Assembly: GCA_032358165.1 (NCBI GenBank)
Contig: JAALGY010000034.1
Span: 434,001-498,000, forward strand
DNA length: 64,000 bases
Direction: 5' to 3'
From: Diplosphaera chodatii
Taxonomy: Eukaryota; Chlorophyta; Trebouxiophyceae; Prasiolales; Stichococcaceae
The position numbers were made by a program, and so were the translations under genes. Each line of letters begins with the position of its first letter. The stretch's first letter is position 1. The notes below the pieces were generated by a model that saw nothing but the letters and a program-made list of their open reading frames with translations, was not told the origin of the DNA and ran no database searches. Shown here piece after piece: positions 36,401 to 48,400 of the stretch.

Positions 36401-36696
36401 GGCCCTGCCGTCTGCAGGCTATGTGCATCGTCATTTGAAACACGTTTGAGGATGCCCTTCTTCAGCGCTTTCATCTGGGCCCACCCCGGCTGTCGTGCAC
36501 TCCTCGCACTGCGAAGCGAACTCGATGCGAATCGACACGGCTTTGCGGCACCCCCCCCACGCTGTGACTGGCCGATCGTCACATCAAGCGAACCTGCATT
36601 CACATCAAGCGGCGCGAACGCAGTGGTTGAGGTCGGATCGTGGCGTGAGCCTAGTGGGGAATTGGAAGCAGCTGCTGCATCCAAGGTATCAGTCAT
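33483..36696 (-). CDS. Oxysterol-binding protein-related protein (ORP)
   Basis: Lipid transfer or sensing protein, cytosolic or at membrane contact sites. The N-terminal exon (MTDTLDAAAASNSPLG..., about 36370-36696) is Ser-rich and basic (QMKALKKGILKRVS). Family exons follow: about 35850-35990 (RKLLTGSLNLINLSMPVRMF), about 35640-35780 (RDPVVRLQWTVTWFVAGL), about 35230-35383 (KPFNPLLGETW, EQISHHPPISAFEM, the ORP signature), about 35048-35130 (GAYTFTGHSQPDVSFKAN), about 34875-34950 (YRSLRFADDGTKIDIVYPS), 34669-34762 (GDMGGNVIF), about 34440-34519 (ADAISGTIFRLPAGF), about 34080-34215 and 33483-33609 (LDLATLAEGDPAGAQSAKEA to stop). No PH domain is seen, so this is a short-type ORP. The join into the last exon is out of phase by one base in my model. 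In-frame Met codons at 36723 and 36756 are alternative starts. Confidence 0.8.
33609..33712 (-). repeat. Three-copy 31-bp tandem repeat in the last ORP intron
   Basis: Three consecutive copies of a 31-bp unit beginning CCCCAGTGCAGCCCTCAGAA (plus strand) fill almost the whole intron between the penultimate and last ORP exons. The copies differ at only a few positions. The copy nearest the last exon runs into its splice acceptor. Confidence 0.85.
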
Positions 36697-36890
36697 GCCA
36701 AAGCATCTCTCTTGCCAATTGTGCATTTTGAAGCTTTGAGCAGTGTAGCGGGACACGGACCGTTGGTGTGATCACTGTATTGCTTGGCAGAGGGCCGCCT
36801 CGGCTGACTGGTGCTAGCCATTTGCGCTCGCACCCCGGCTGCCTGCTCAACCACTCGGATTGCTACACAACCGTAGCACAGCAGGCCAGC
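36697..36890. promoter_or_regulatory. Short bidirectional promoter between ORP and MtnB-MtnC
   Basis: Only about 190 bp separate the likely ORP start (minus) and the MtnB-MtnC start (plus). If both starts are right, the genes share a compact bidirectional promoter. An in-frame Met at 36768 could lengthen the enzyme by 41 residues. Confidence 0.4.
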
Positions 36891-39800
36891 ATGGGCACCA
36901 TAGAAGAGGCGAAGGAACTGATATGCGAGCTGTGCGCCGAGTACTACAAGCAGGGCTGGGTGTCGGGCACGGGCGGCGGCATGTCCATCCAGGTTGCCGA
37001 CGGAAGCGGCACCATCGTCATGGCGCCCTCAGGTGCAAAAATGCTGCAGACACAATTATGCTGCCAGACACAAGCTGACACATGCCTCTAAAGACTCCGT
37101 GGGCAGGTTTTCAGCTATTGCTGTGCAAAACTCAGGCTCCCGCATGGCATGCATGCATGGACCTCGCTATTGCCTGTAGGAGTGCCCAAGGAGCGCATGG
37201 CGCCCACCGACATGTTCGTGCTGGACCGGGAGGGCGCCGTGCAGCAGGCGCCGACCGCGCGGCCGCCGCCGTACAAGGCGCCCAAGCTCACGGAGTGCGC
37301 GCCGCTGTTCCTCTCGGTGAGCAGCGCATACCTCCGCAACGCCTGCGATCCTGCATTGGCCGACCATGCAGGCGGCTGGCGGCATCCCGCTCACAGCAGT
37401 GCGACATATTAAGGTGTGCAGTGGCATGCGGGGATGGGGTTCTAGCCTGTCTGCCAGAACCACACTGCATTCTGCTGCAGGCTTTCCAGCTGCGGGGTGC
37501 GGGTGCGGTAGTGCACAGCCACTCCACCAATGCAGTCATGGCAACGATGCTGGACGAGCGCGCTGCAGAGTTCCACGTCACGCAGCTGGAGATGGTCAAG
37601 GTATCTGTGAATAAGTGTAAAGCACCTGCGCATGATATCTTTTTGTGATGTCCTGCCCATAACAAGCAGTGTCATGTACAGCTGCTGTCCCCAAGCTGCT
37701 GCTACATGATGAGCGGGACCTAATGTCTGCACACCACAGGGCATCGCGGGGCATGGGTTCTATGACGACTGCGTGATCCCAATTATCGAGAACACAGCCC
37801 GCGAGTGCGAGCTGACAGACCGCCTGCAGGTGATGGCCTAACCTCAGAGCACACCGAGCAGCCTGTGGGTATCGTTTGAACACTAACTGAATGATTGAAC
37901 GACTTCTGCGGCAGGCTGGCGACCGTGATCCCAATATGCCCAGGGAGACTCGCCTGCTTCAGTTACCTCACTGTCATGTTCCGTGGTTACCGGTGCAGGC
38001 CGCCATCAAGGCATACCCCAGGGCATCTGCCGTGCTGGTGCGCCGGCACGGGATCTACGTGTGGGGCCCCAACTGGGTCGCAGCCAAGTCGCAGGTGTGC
38101 CTTCACAATTCCTTGGTTGGTGTTCTGTTCTGCAGACATAGAGACGATATAACATGCTAATGGGTGGCTACAGCTATGCCGTCACAAGAGTTTGCCAGGC
38201 TGCTACTCTAAGCTAGCAGCAGGGTCCACACTCATGCCCTATATCCTAGAATCTGTATGCGGCACACGACCATTGTTGGCCCTCAGAGCGAGCAGCGAGT
38301 TGGCATTCTGATCACTGCCGCAGGCCGAGTGCTACGACTACCTGTTCGAGTGCGCCATCAAGCTGCGCTCGCTGGGCATCGACACCTCCAAGCCGTCGCC
38401 TGTCGTGCCGCAGCCCGTGACCGGCGAGCCGCAGGCCAATGGGCATGCAGGTATGTCGACTGGCTAGCACGCCGCACATGCAGTTGGCGCCCCACGCATG
38501 GGATGTGTGGGTGAAAGCAAACTTCTCAGGCTGTGTGCTGCATGACGGTGTGCTGCGTTTTCGACGCATGCGTGGACGCCCGCCCACATGTGCGTGCGTG
38601 CAATCTGTCTCAGAGCTCTGCCCTGCTGCGCAGACGACGGCGCGCGCAGCGCCAAGCGGCAGAAGACCGCCAAGCTGCCGGCGGCGATCGTGCTGGACAT
38701 TGAGGGCACCGTGGCGCCCATCTCCTTCGTGACAGAGGTGCGTCCAAAGGAAAGGAAAGGAAAGGAGGGCCTTTCTTTTACTCCAGCAGTCTCATACTGT
38801 GTCTGCCGCCTGGCGAGCTGCAGATCACGTGCGCAAGCTGGGTCTTAGTGGGTTCCTGGCATTCACGTTATGTCTCCCCGATCATGCCCAGATGCACGCA
38901 AGCGTGCCCAAATGCATGCCGCTCAGGGAAGATCCTACCGGAAGCGACAGTCGTCCAGTGATGCAACTGCCGCCTGCGTAGGTGCTGTTCCCGTATGCTG
39001 CGGAGCGGCTGCAGTCGCACCTGGAGGCGACCTACGACAGCGCCAACACCCAGAAGGACATTGCATTGTTCCGCGAGCAGGTGCACTGCGCCCGACCAGC
39101 CACCTGCAGACTCACAACAGCAGCATCACTCACTGCAACACCACTTACAACTTCTGTGTGCCCCGCGCTTCACCAGGCACCGCCATTGTGGTCGGTCTGT
39201 CTACCATCCTCATTGCGCACTTCCCAAACTGCCATGTCATGGTGTGCAGATGGGGGATGATGCTCCCCCCGCCAGCGCTGACAAGGCAGCCGTCATTGCA
39301 GCAGTGGTCGTGGCCGCCAAGGCAGACATGGCAGCCGACAGGAAGACACAGGCGCTCAAGTCGCTGCAGGTATGGCTCAGCCGCCTGCTAGGAGTCCATC
39401 AGCCACATGTGTGCTGGGACGTGGTGCAGGCCAGGAGGCAGCCTGTACGGCAACCAGCACGATTTCGTCGTGTGCCAAGAAGGTAGCTGTGCCGGGCTGT
39501 GCATGCCGCAGCGGGCGGCAAGCAGGCGGACAGTAGGTGGCTGCTGACTGTCGAAGCTCCGCGCTCCACTGCAGGGCCACATCTGGCACGGCGGCTTTGC
39601 GTCAGGCGCGCTGCAGGCCAAGATGTACCCGGATGTTGCTCCGGCGCTGGCGCGCTGGCACTCCATGGGCATCAAGACCTACGTCTACTCCAGCGGCAGC
39701 AGGCAAGGAATGAAACAAGCATGTCCTCAAGCAAGAGGTTGCTTCAGGACTTGGTTCGCTGTATCTGTGGGTGGATGCCGAGCATCGGGCGCCAGGCTGG

Positions 39801-40720
39801 CAGGCATTTAGCATACCAGCTGTTGGCATCCTGGGTGTGGCAGCAACATGCTGCACCGGCGCCTGTCGTTCGCTGTGCTGCGATTGGCACTGCGGTGGCT
39901 AGCAAACACGGTTGGTGCAGCAGATGGCGCTGCTCACGGCCTCAATACAGTCGGCTCAGCACCATGAGTGTCGCTCTGGTGCATGCAGGGCGGCTCAGCG
40001 GGACCTGTTTGGCCACACGGCAGACGGCGACCTGCGGGCGCACCTCAGCGGCTTCTTCGACACCAACTCAGGGCCCAAGGTGCGGAACCGTGCCTCATGT
40101 GCATGTCGATGCATGTGAGCAACAGGAGCCTTGCCTGAGAAGTCAAAGCTCAGGGGCACGCAGTGGCGGCTTCTCGTGGCGGCTTCCGAAAAGCCCTGCC
40201 TGGGCCACACCCAACCAGGCACACGAGCAGGGTGTGCCCGCAGTGCGTGGCTCTCGGAAGCAACATAAGTTGCCATGGTGCAGCGAATGTTTCAGGGTCG
40301 GCGGCGTCTCACCTCAGGTGGAAGCGGGCAGCTACGACAACATCGCGCTGTCGCTGGGCACAGACGCGCCGGCTGACATCCTGTTTGCAACGGACAACGA
40401 GCACGAGGCCGAGGCGGCGGTCGCTGCCGGCTGGCAGGTGATCTTTCCTCTGCCTTGATGCACGGCCATCGTTGTTAAAGAGGCCGGCCCAGCTTGAGCG
40501 GTCAACCTCACTGTGGAGTCCAAGCTACGCGCCTACTCCTGATAATAGATGTAGGCAGACTACAGTATGTTTGAAGCTAACAAGCGTTGACAAAGTCACT
40601 GTCGATGAGATGTTTCTACAGGTGGCGCTAACCGTGCGACCGGGCAATAAGCTGCTGCCGGCGGCGGGGCTGCTGACAAAACGCATCATCTACTCCATGG
40701 CCGAGCTGCTGGAGCAATGA
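36891..40720 (+). CDS. DEP1: Bifunctional methylthioribulose-1-phosphate dehydratase / enolase-phosphatase (MtnB-MtnC fusion, DEP1-like)
   Basis: Catalyses two steps of methionine salvage: dehydration of methylthioribulose-1-P, then enolisation and dephosphorylation to the acireductone. Thirteen exons join in perfect phase to 490 residues: 36891-37032, 37180-37316, 37481-37600, 37740-37829, 37999-38094, 38324-38450, 38634-38737, 38982-39080, 39250-39369, 39575-39702, 39989-40079, 40318-40437, 40622-40720. The MtnB half shows [28 protein letters not shown], metal-binding HSH in [11 protein letters not shown] and RRHGIYVWG. The MtnC half shows the HAD nucleophile in [30 protein letters not shown] and [11 protein letters not shown]. 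Order and fusion are as in plants; bacteria usually encode the two separately. The intron after 39702 has a GC donor. Cytosolic by absence of a targeting peptide. Confidence 0.93.
38751..38767 (+). repeat. Short AAAGG tandem repeat in an MtnB-MtnC intron
   Basis: A small pentanucleotide microsatellite (AAAGG about three to four times) lies just after the donor at 38738. No coding effect. Confidence 0.6.
39703..39988 (+). other. GC-AG intron in MtnB-MtnC
   Basis: The exon ends ...AGCAG and the intron begins GCAAGG instead of GT. Joining 39702 to 39989 is the only in-phase solution that restores the family sequence YSSGS...AQRDLFGH. This is the best-supported GC donor in the window. Confidence 0.8.
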
Positions 40721-41096
40721 TCAGCAGCTCCGTGCAGTTGCTGCTGACAAACATGATTGCTGCCCATGCTTGATGTATGCAGGCCCTGGCACAGCTGGCT
40801 GCAGTGTGCAGCTCTTAGTCACTTCATCAGATGGCGGACTTGTGTTACCTGTCGGATGCCTCGTTACCGATTGGGTACCTTCAGATTGACTGCAATGCTG
40901 CAAGTCCTACACGTGTATCACCTGCGCTTTCATTGAGTGAGCACACAGAATGAGCGAGTGATACCTGACTGTTGCGCAAGGCTGCTCTGAGTACTGTACA
41001 CTGAAGCAAATGTCCCGACACTAGTAAACTACCCCTCCACTTGACTCTCCCTCCTGAACCTCTCCTATGCTGACCCTATGAGCACACCTAATGTGC
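40721..41096. other. Convergent intergenic region
   Basis: Lies between the stops of MtnB-MtnC (plus) and the glycosyltransferase (minus). No gene seen. Confidence 0.4.
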
Positions 41097-44000
41097 TTAT
41101 GCCGGCACAGACCCTGGGCTCGCTGTTAGGTTGCACACGAACCGATGCAGCAGGACGCCGCACACAACCTGGCCCTTGCGAGCTTCCTCCAAGGCTTGCA
41201 CCTGATGCCACCTGCAAAGCAAACCCAACGTGCTGAACAATGCTGCATCCACTGAGGCCACGCAGCGTGTGTTGCACCAGGTCCGGCTGGGAGTTGTGGT
41301 CAGGCCGCCTCACCTGTCGTGCAGCTTGCATGCCTGGCCGCCGTCGTCACCCCACTGCCAGGCTACACCGCCCGCCCGTGCCTCGCACGCTGCCTGCAAG
41401 TTGGCACACAAACGTTGCTAGACACACCTGGCGACCCCTGTGCTCAGGAAGCATGGCCTGAATCCGTCGCAAACGCCGTGCCAACAGCCGAAGCCGCTCA
41501 GAGCAGGGCAGGAGTTGGATTTGCCGGCTGAGGGCGCGCATGCCACTGCCGCCCCGCTCACCTCGCAGGCGTCGGCGCTATCTGCCTGCGTGACGTTCGC
41601 GGGGTCGCCGACGATCCACACGCCCGGGACCCGCAGCGTCCGCTCCAGGGCCTCCGTCACGAAGTTGCGGCGGATTGCACGCCATACGTCCTCGTATGTC
41701 GGCCGCAGCCTGCAGCCAAGCGCCAGACGCGGTTTTTGACCAGATAGCAGTAGCCTGCTGGTGTCAACGTGTTTGTCTCGTCCTGGATGACTGCGTGACA
41801 ACAACCGGCATGCTGCAGCTGGAGTGCCCACGCTGCACCCTTGGTGCATGCAGCACATGGTGAGCCAACAGCACACCACGTCACAACCTAGACAGTGCAA
41901 ACCCACCCTGGAGCGGCTGACTCGACGTCATACAGCGCCTGCATGTGCTCCGGCTGCAGGTGGTGCACGCTGAAGGGCCGGCTGCACGGGCCCTGGAGAG
42001 GCCACTGCCGCCCAGCCTGAGGCAGGTCATAGACGTTTTATGATTGCAGGCGGTCGTCGAACAGGGTGGGGCCATTGCATAATCGATGGTGCATCAACAG
42101 CAGCAAGGGCTGGGCGCAGGGCATGTGCAGAGGCGGGTGGCAGGGGTGGCGCATGTGCACACTATCTAGGGTTTACAGACTGGCCTGGTCGTCTGTTGTG
42201 AGGCCCGGGGGGTCGTTGATTAGGAAGTGGTTGAACAGCAGCGCCGTCTTGTTGTACTGCAGATGATCGCGGGACAACCGTGTCAGCACCTGAGATCGCG
42301 AGGGCTTCAGAAACGATGCCTTCACAGAGGACCAAAGGAGCTTTCGATACAAGGCAGGCGACCACAGGCAGTGGATCCTGTGTTGTTTGGGCATTGTGGA
42401 ACCCAACAGCAGCGGCAGCAGCATACCTCCACACCAGCCAGCCGCATGCACAGCGCGATCTGGGTGTCCCCGTAGATGCCAAAGCCCGACTCCAGCACCC
42501 GGTCCACGCACTGGTCGTACATGTCTGCAAACCGCCGCATGGCGGCCCTGTAGCATGCCCACCGAGGAAGCTTGGATCGACATGCTGGCTGCGCACTCAC
42601 GTTACACAGCAGGTTTACATCTCTTGGTGCTCATGCCTACATGTGTGTCCTGGCAGATGCAGGGACCCGGGTCCCTTACCTGGATACGATGATCCCCTCA
42701 CCGCCATGAGCGAAGTGCCCCCGCTGAAACTGCTCACCTGCAGGCCGCATGGCGCACTGGTTGCATGCTGTTTGAACTAAAGACAGTCGCATCACCCACC
42801 GGTGCTGGCAGAGGGGGCACCTGTGTGCGGGTTGGTGGCCGCCTCATACTTCATGGTGTTGCCAAAGTAGTGTATGGCATCAGGGTCCCAGTGCGCGATG
42901 AAGTCCCGGAAGTTATGCATGAAGAAGTAGGTGTCGTCATCTGCGGTGCAGACGCTCATGGGCCCCAACATTAGCCTCTGCAAGTCCGACACGTTAATGA
43001 TAAGGACAGACGTTACAACAAAGGGCAGGCCCAAAGAATCTTCGCCGTGCAAGCGTCTGAAACGCAGTGTGTGGGCACGCACCAATCATGATGTACCACT
43101 TGGCATTCGGAAACGCCTGGTACAGCGCCTGGAGCCCTGGCACACCTTTGTACCTAAGAGCATGAATGGTGTGCTCTTGTGCACTGTCAAGGCACAAGTG
43201 GCGCTCTTCTGAGTGTCCAGGGGGCGCTCAGTGTATATACCCAGACTGTGTCGATTGATAGTTGAAGAGCCACTTGCTGCTGTCACCTGTTCATAGCCCG
43301 ACCTGCGCCGTCTGTGCTGACCCATCTCAGTCGCCGCTGCTGCGCCCTGGCGCCAGTGCTCAACAGCGGCTGCGCTGTCGGGTGACCATCTCTGACGCTC
43401 CGCTGCGACGTCTGCAGGCGGCGCTGTGCTGCCCGGTAGAGCTGGCGCCTGCGTTTCCGCCGGTGCTGCTGCCTCTGCGAATGCCGAGGCCGCTGTGCCT
43501 GCCCGGCATGCTGCACTACTGCGCTGCTGGCTCCCCGACTGAGCCAAGCCCGCCAGAGGGGATGCTGCTGCACACCCAGCAGCAGCCTTCGCCCTGGCGA
43601 CTGCTGCTCTGCTGGAGCGGCAGCCGCGGCGGCATTCTGCGCACCTGTGCCGGAGGACCCCTGCTCAGCTGCCTGCTGGTGACCGGCAGCCTGCTGCTCG
43701 CCAGCTGTTTGGCCGCTGCCCTCAGAACTGCCTGCTGCGCTGCTGCTGGCGGCAGCTTTGCGCTTCAGCTCCGCGTGCAGCGCCTCTAGCCGCTGCCGGA
43801 CCGGCGTCGCCACGTCGACAATGGGCAGATCCGCGCTGCGCCCTGCAGCAGGACACCCCAAACTGACAATGTACGAGGTGCCTTGTGCGCTTGATGAGGG
43901 GAGGCCGCTTTGCTGTAACTCGCAGCCGGCTCCGCACCATGCGTCCATCGCATGCGTGTATGACTGCTGAGCGAGCTACCTGGGTCCGCGCCCGCGCCGA

Positions 44001-44492
44001 TCAGGATGAAGTTGCGGATCGAGTAGGCGAACATGGTCAGCTGCTGCAGCGGCACGCGCCGCTGCGCGGTCAGGGCCCCGGTCGTCACCGCGAAGGCGAA
44101 GTCCGCCTGCCATGGCTCATCAAGTGCGCTCTTGCGGTTTGAGCTGTGCAGCCGCTCTACAGTGGCGGGCGCATCCGTCTGCGCAATGGGGTCAGGGACC
44201 TGCAGCACGTGGTGTCGTCATGAGGAACGTAAGCTTCACGTAGCAGCCCCTGGTCTGCAATCATAAGGTAGTGCTTGTACTGTGCAGGCAGATGAGCGTG
44301 ACAGCATTTACTCAGCTGCGGAGGCACCTCAGGAAGTAAAACGGCATGCAAACCACCCCCGATGGGCCAGGAAGGGGCGACGATCAGGTAGTAGCAGGCT
44401 GCCAAGGCTGACATGGCAGCCGCCGCTGCAGCGATGGAGGCGGCGTTGAATCTGCGCCGTGGCAGCTGCCCAATCACCGGAAACCTGGCCAT
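41097..44492 (-). CDS. GT31/fringe-like type II membrane glycosyltransferase
   Basis: Predicted Golgi beta-1,3-glycosyltransferase. The start MARFPVIGQLPRRRF is followed by an Ala-rich signal anchor and ACYYLIVAPSWPIGGG. The next exon (about 43980-44205) has DFAFAVTTGALTAQRRVP and TMFAYSIRNFILIGAGAD. Then come a Gln/Ala/Ser-rich stretch (about 43550-43860), ALYQAFPNAKWYIMI (about 43090-43160) and, across a phase-1 intron, DDDTYFFMHNFRDFIAHWDP (about 42810-42955), holding the metal-binding DDD. Downstream are HFAHGGEGIIVSR (about 42680-42740), MYDQCVDRVLESGFGIYGDT (about 42427-42545), NKTALLFNHFLINDPPG, PFSVHHLQPEHMQALYD (about 41905-42010), EDVWRAIRRNFVTEALERTL (about 41570-41700), and a last exon ending SPGSVPA at 41097. 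Sugar specificity cannot be read. Some joins, notably around the low-complexity part, are approximate. Confidence 0.8.
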
Positions 44493-45482
44493 GCGGTCTG
44501 AGTCTCCAGCACGCCATCACCCCGTCATGGGGTCTCGGTAGTCCACCAATGTCGCTGGAAGATCTGAGATTCAGCCAAGGGTCCACGGCTGCCACAATAA
44601 CGCGACCTCAACTCGGGGATCGCCTGCTGGGTCAACCGTGTCAGCTGGCTCACAGACAAGCGTAGGGGCCTGCTCGGTGACTCGTGTCATTTCTGCCGTT
44701 ACTGGCAACACTTGCGTGGTACAATATCGACGCACATGGCAGAGAAGATGGTGTGACGGCAATTTTCAACAGCTAGCAGTGTAGGACAAATGTACGGGTT
44801 ACACAGTGGGCTGGCAATCGAAAAGTTGGAGGTTGTCAGCCAGCTTACAAAACGTCATCAGCCTGAGTCTTTCGACGTGATGTTCCATACCGCGGCACAC
44901 AGTGTGGTCTGATCAGCTGCCAAACTCCAACAGCATATACCATTCATCATCAGGTGTTCCGCCAAGTTTTAGCGGCGCAAAGTAGGGGTGACACATCCCT
45001 ACATGCAACCAGGTGTCGACTGTCGACCCAGGCACGGCCCAAACACGTGATGTGGTTCAACTCAATCATCTCGCTGCCTCAATGTCTCTCAAATACTTGC
45101 CCGCTGCAAGTCACCAGCAAAACAGAAGGATACTTATGAAAGCGCATAACAAGCAGCAGGTTTTGCTGTTTATGCTGATTGAAGATATGTGGAAGGACGA
45201 ATGAGGTCCGTCGATGTGACCTGCGGTGCTGGTTTGCCTGAAGGGCTGCAGTCGTCAGTTGCTGCAGGGTATTTTTAGGGCGGCTCGAACTGCAGTCAGC
45301 TGTCGCTACCCGCCATACGCTGGCACACTCATTGCTGAACAGCCCAAGCACCATCCAGAAGCGCCGCCAGCCGCAGCTCCCAGCAGCGGCTGCCCACAGC
45401 GGCTGGCCCCAGCTGCAAAGGCAGCCACGCACGGGCCCCCCTGCGGCGCCACAGGGGGGCCGTGCCTGTGTGATGAAGCCCG
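44493..45482. other. Region between two minus-strand genes
   Basis: About 1 kb holding the glycosyltransferase promoter and the 3'UTR of the kinase gene. Plus-strand TTACA motifs near 44800 and 44845 read TGTAA on the minus strand but are far from the kinase stop. No gene seen. Confidence 0.35.
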
Positions 45483-48400
45483 TCAGCAGGTGACGCTGTT
45501 GAAGCGGGAGAAGCGCTGCGGGGGGGCGCCCCCTGGCGCCGTGGCCAGCAGCCGCCGCACCGCGGCCGCCGCACACGGCCTCGCCGCCGGCTCGGGTTTC
45601 AGGCACTCGTCGATCAGGATGGACACCTCCAGGGGGCACTCCCCTGGTACCTCCACCGGTCTGCGGGGTTGAACATGGGGCGTAAGCGGTTGTTTCTTAG
45701 AGCACTGCCGATGAACGTGGAATGGCACCAATAATGATATCGGTTTGGTTCGCCAAGCAGGTATCAGAGCGTTCCGCATACAGAGGTCTTGTCAAGGACA
45801 GGGTGGTGTGTTGTGATGTCGTATGGGACCACTGCAGGACCAGAGGAGTGTGTACCTGAGCATTCCGCGGCGTGCGGGCTCCCTAGTCGCCAGCTCCCAG
45901 AGCACCACGCCAAACGAGAACATGTCTGCCTTATCTGTCACCCGCAGGCCTGCACACCAGAGATAGTACACGCAGTCATGCTTGAACCCGTACTAGTGCA
46001 GGGATGCCTGCAGGCCTGACATCCCTCTGGTATATCGACAGAGCATCTTGACAACAGCCCGCGGAGGGGTCCTGTGACCTATGCAACTGCAGGAAACAAC
46101 ATGAGGATGCCACGTCAGCGGGTGCTGCGCGCTGGTCAGGTTGTTGCGCACCAAGGATGAGCTCTGGCGCTGCAAAGGCCCAGGTGCCCGGCGTGATGGT
46201 GTCCACCGTCTGGTGCTCATTGGTCACCACTGTGGCCAGGCCGACGTCTCCGATCTTGGCGACGCCCTCAGCGCTCAGCAGCACGTTGCTGGACTTCAGA
46301 TCCCTGCAGAGTGCACGAACCAGCAGCCAATGGAGTGCAATATCACTCTGCCTGAAAAGATGCACCTGACAGCTCGCACCCCGCATGTGGCACACAGAGC
46401 CAGCTGGTCATGTGGGTATGCAGCGACTCAAGCATCTGCGCCTTGACACCCGAAGCCTTGTCCTGGTATGAAGTGCACCTGTGCACAACGCCTGAGGAGT
46501 GCAGGAAGTGCAGCCCACGGGCGATGTCCAGCGCGATTGCTCTTCCCCGGGCATCCCATGTGAAAGCCCCGTCCTCGTTTGCTACCAACGCCTGCCTCAG
46601 GTCGCCACCCTGCGACCCCGAAGCAAACGTGGCAAAACATGGCACAATGTATCTGTCGTATAGCACTGTTGTGATCACGGTCCAACGGTGCTGGTCACAA
46701 GCACTGCAGCCATGAGGCAAAGAAGGCCCTCTGCATGCCGGACGGGGACAGGTCAAGTGCTGCACATGTACAGCAGGAATGGCGCGGAGCAAGTGCGGCG
46801 TAAACTCACACACCGCCATGTACTCCATGACGAGAATGGGGTGCGCGGGGTCGTTGAAGCACGCGCCATAGTACTGCACGATGTTCCGGTCGAAGCTGAC
46901 CTGCAGGGATGGAGTCTGCCTGGTCTCATGACGGCCTCACTGGCAACAGCACACCGCTTGGTCACCCTAGTACACAGGTCATATGCAAGGGCCTGACAGC
47001 AGCTCTCTGGCAGGCCAACCTTCGACAGGATGGCGATCTCCTTGTGCAGCATGCGCAGCCAGGCGGTGTCCATCCCGCCGCGATCAATCTGCAATGCGAG
47101 CGAACATGCCTCTGTATCCTATGCAAGCTGTGCGCCCCGGACGATGCTAAAAGTCATCTGCACGCAGTGCAAAGGAGTGCCCCTTTACGGCCTCACCTTC
47201 TTGATGGCGACCTCCTGCACCCCGCGCCGCAGCGCCTTGAACACCGTGCCAAAGCTGCCTCGTCCCAGAACCCAGGGGCTGCCGTCATCCCGGAGGCACA
47301 TCTCCAGCTCGGTGATGTCCACGTCCTGGGAGGTGGACAGCCGCACACCGCCGCTGCCCACAGACGATGAGCTGCGCATAGCAAGGGGCAAGAAGTTTAG
47401 CAGCAAATGCACTGGGAGGCACTGAGGTCCTGGCAGCCTGCCATGCTTCTGACATCAGCCACTTCATGCCACGCATGCAGTTGTAACGACGAGCTACTGG
47501 GCAGGGTTTCGAGAGGGCAACCCAAGGCAGGTCATGGCCCCTGGCAACGCAACAGCTCAGGGTACGCAGACGGCTCGGAACACACGGCTGTAATTGTTGC
47601 CCGCACTGGACGACATATGCACCCAGGTGCCCACCTCGTGCTGAAACTGCTGAGGTTGCTGAGCGTTGGCACGAGGCCAGGGGACCCGGCGCTGCCGCTG
47701 CTGAGCTTCCTGCTGCGTGCCATGGCAGCAGTGGCCGCTGCCTCTGCCACAGTCAGCACCGACGCAGGGCTGCTGGGCCCCTTAGCAATGCTGAGCTGGA
47801 CTGGGCTGCCGTTGACGAGCGCCAGGGCTGGGGCACCTGCCGACACAGGTGTGCAAGTGGTCGTGGCCGTTGGGTGACATGCATGAAGTGGCGCAGTTTG
47901 GCGCATCAGAGTCAGCAGGGTGCCAGCACCCGCTGCAGGTCAGCATGTAGTCTGTGAAGAGGTGATCAGGGCAGCTGAGTGCAGCCGTACCTCCGGATGC
48001 GGTCAGCAGGCTCTTCTGCTGTGCGAAGGGGCTCGTGACGCTGGGCAGGGGGGTGACCTCCCGTGTGCTGCTGCTGGAGTCATTATCACAGTTGCTGGTG
48101 TCGCTGCCAGCCCGCTTAGCAGCGGGCCTCCCCCGCTTATGCCGGCGACGCATCCACAGCAAGAGAGCTGCACAACGGAAGTGTCACAACATCCGACAAG
48201 CTGCAACTGATTGGCAGGAGATAGCTGGCAGCTTATCCTCAATCAGTCTGTCATGTTGACACACTGCAGGAAACACTGGTTGCACAGTCATGTCAATGAG
48301 CCCAAATCTCGAAGCCTGAACTAGCGCACCTGCCAAGATGATGCAAAGGCTCGCAATGCATGCCACAGCAATGGCCGCCTGACTGCCTTTGTCAAGTCCA

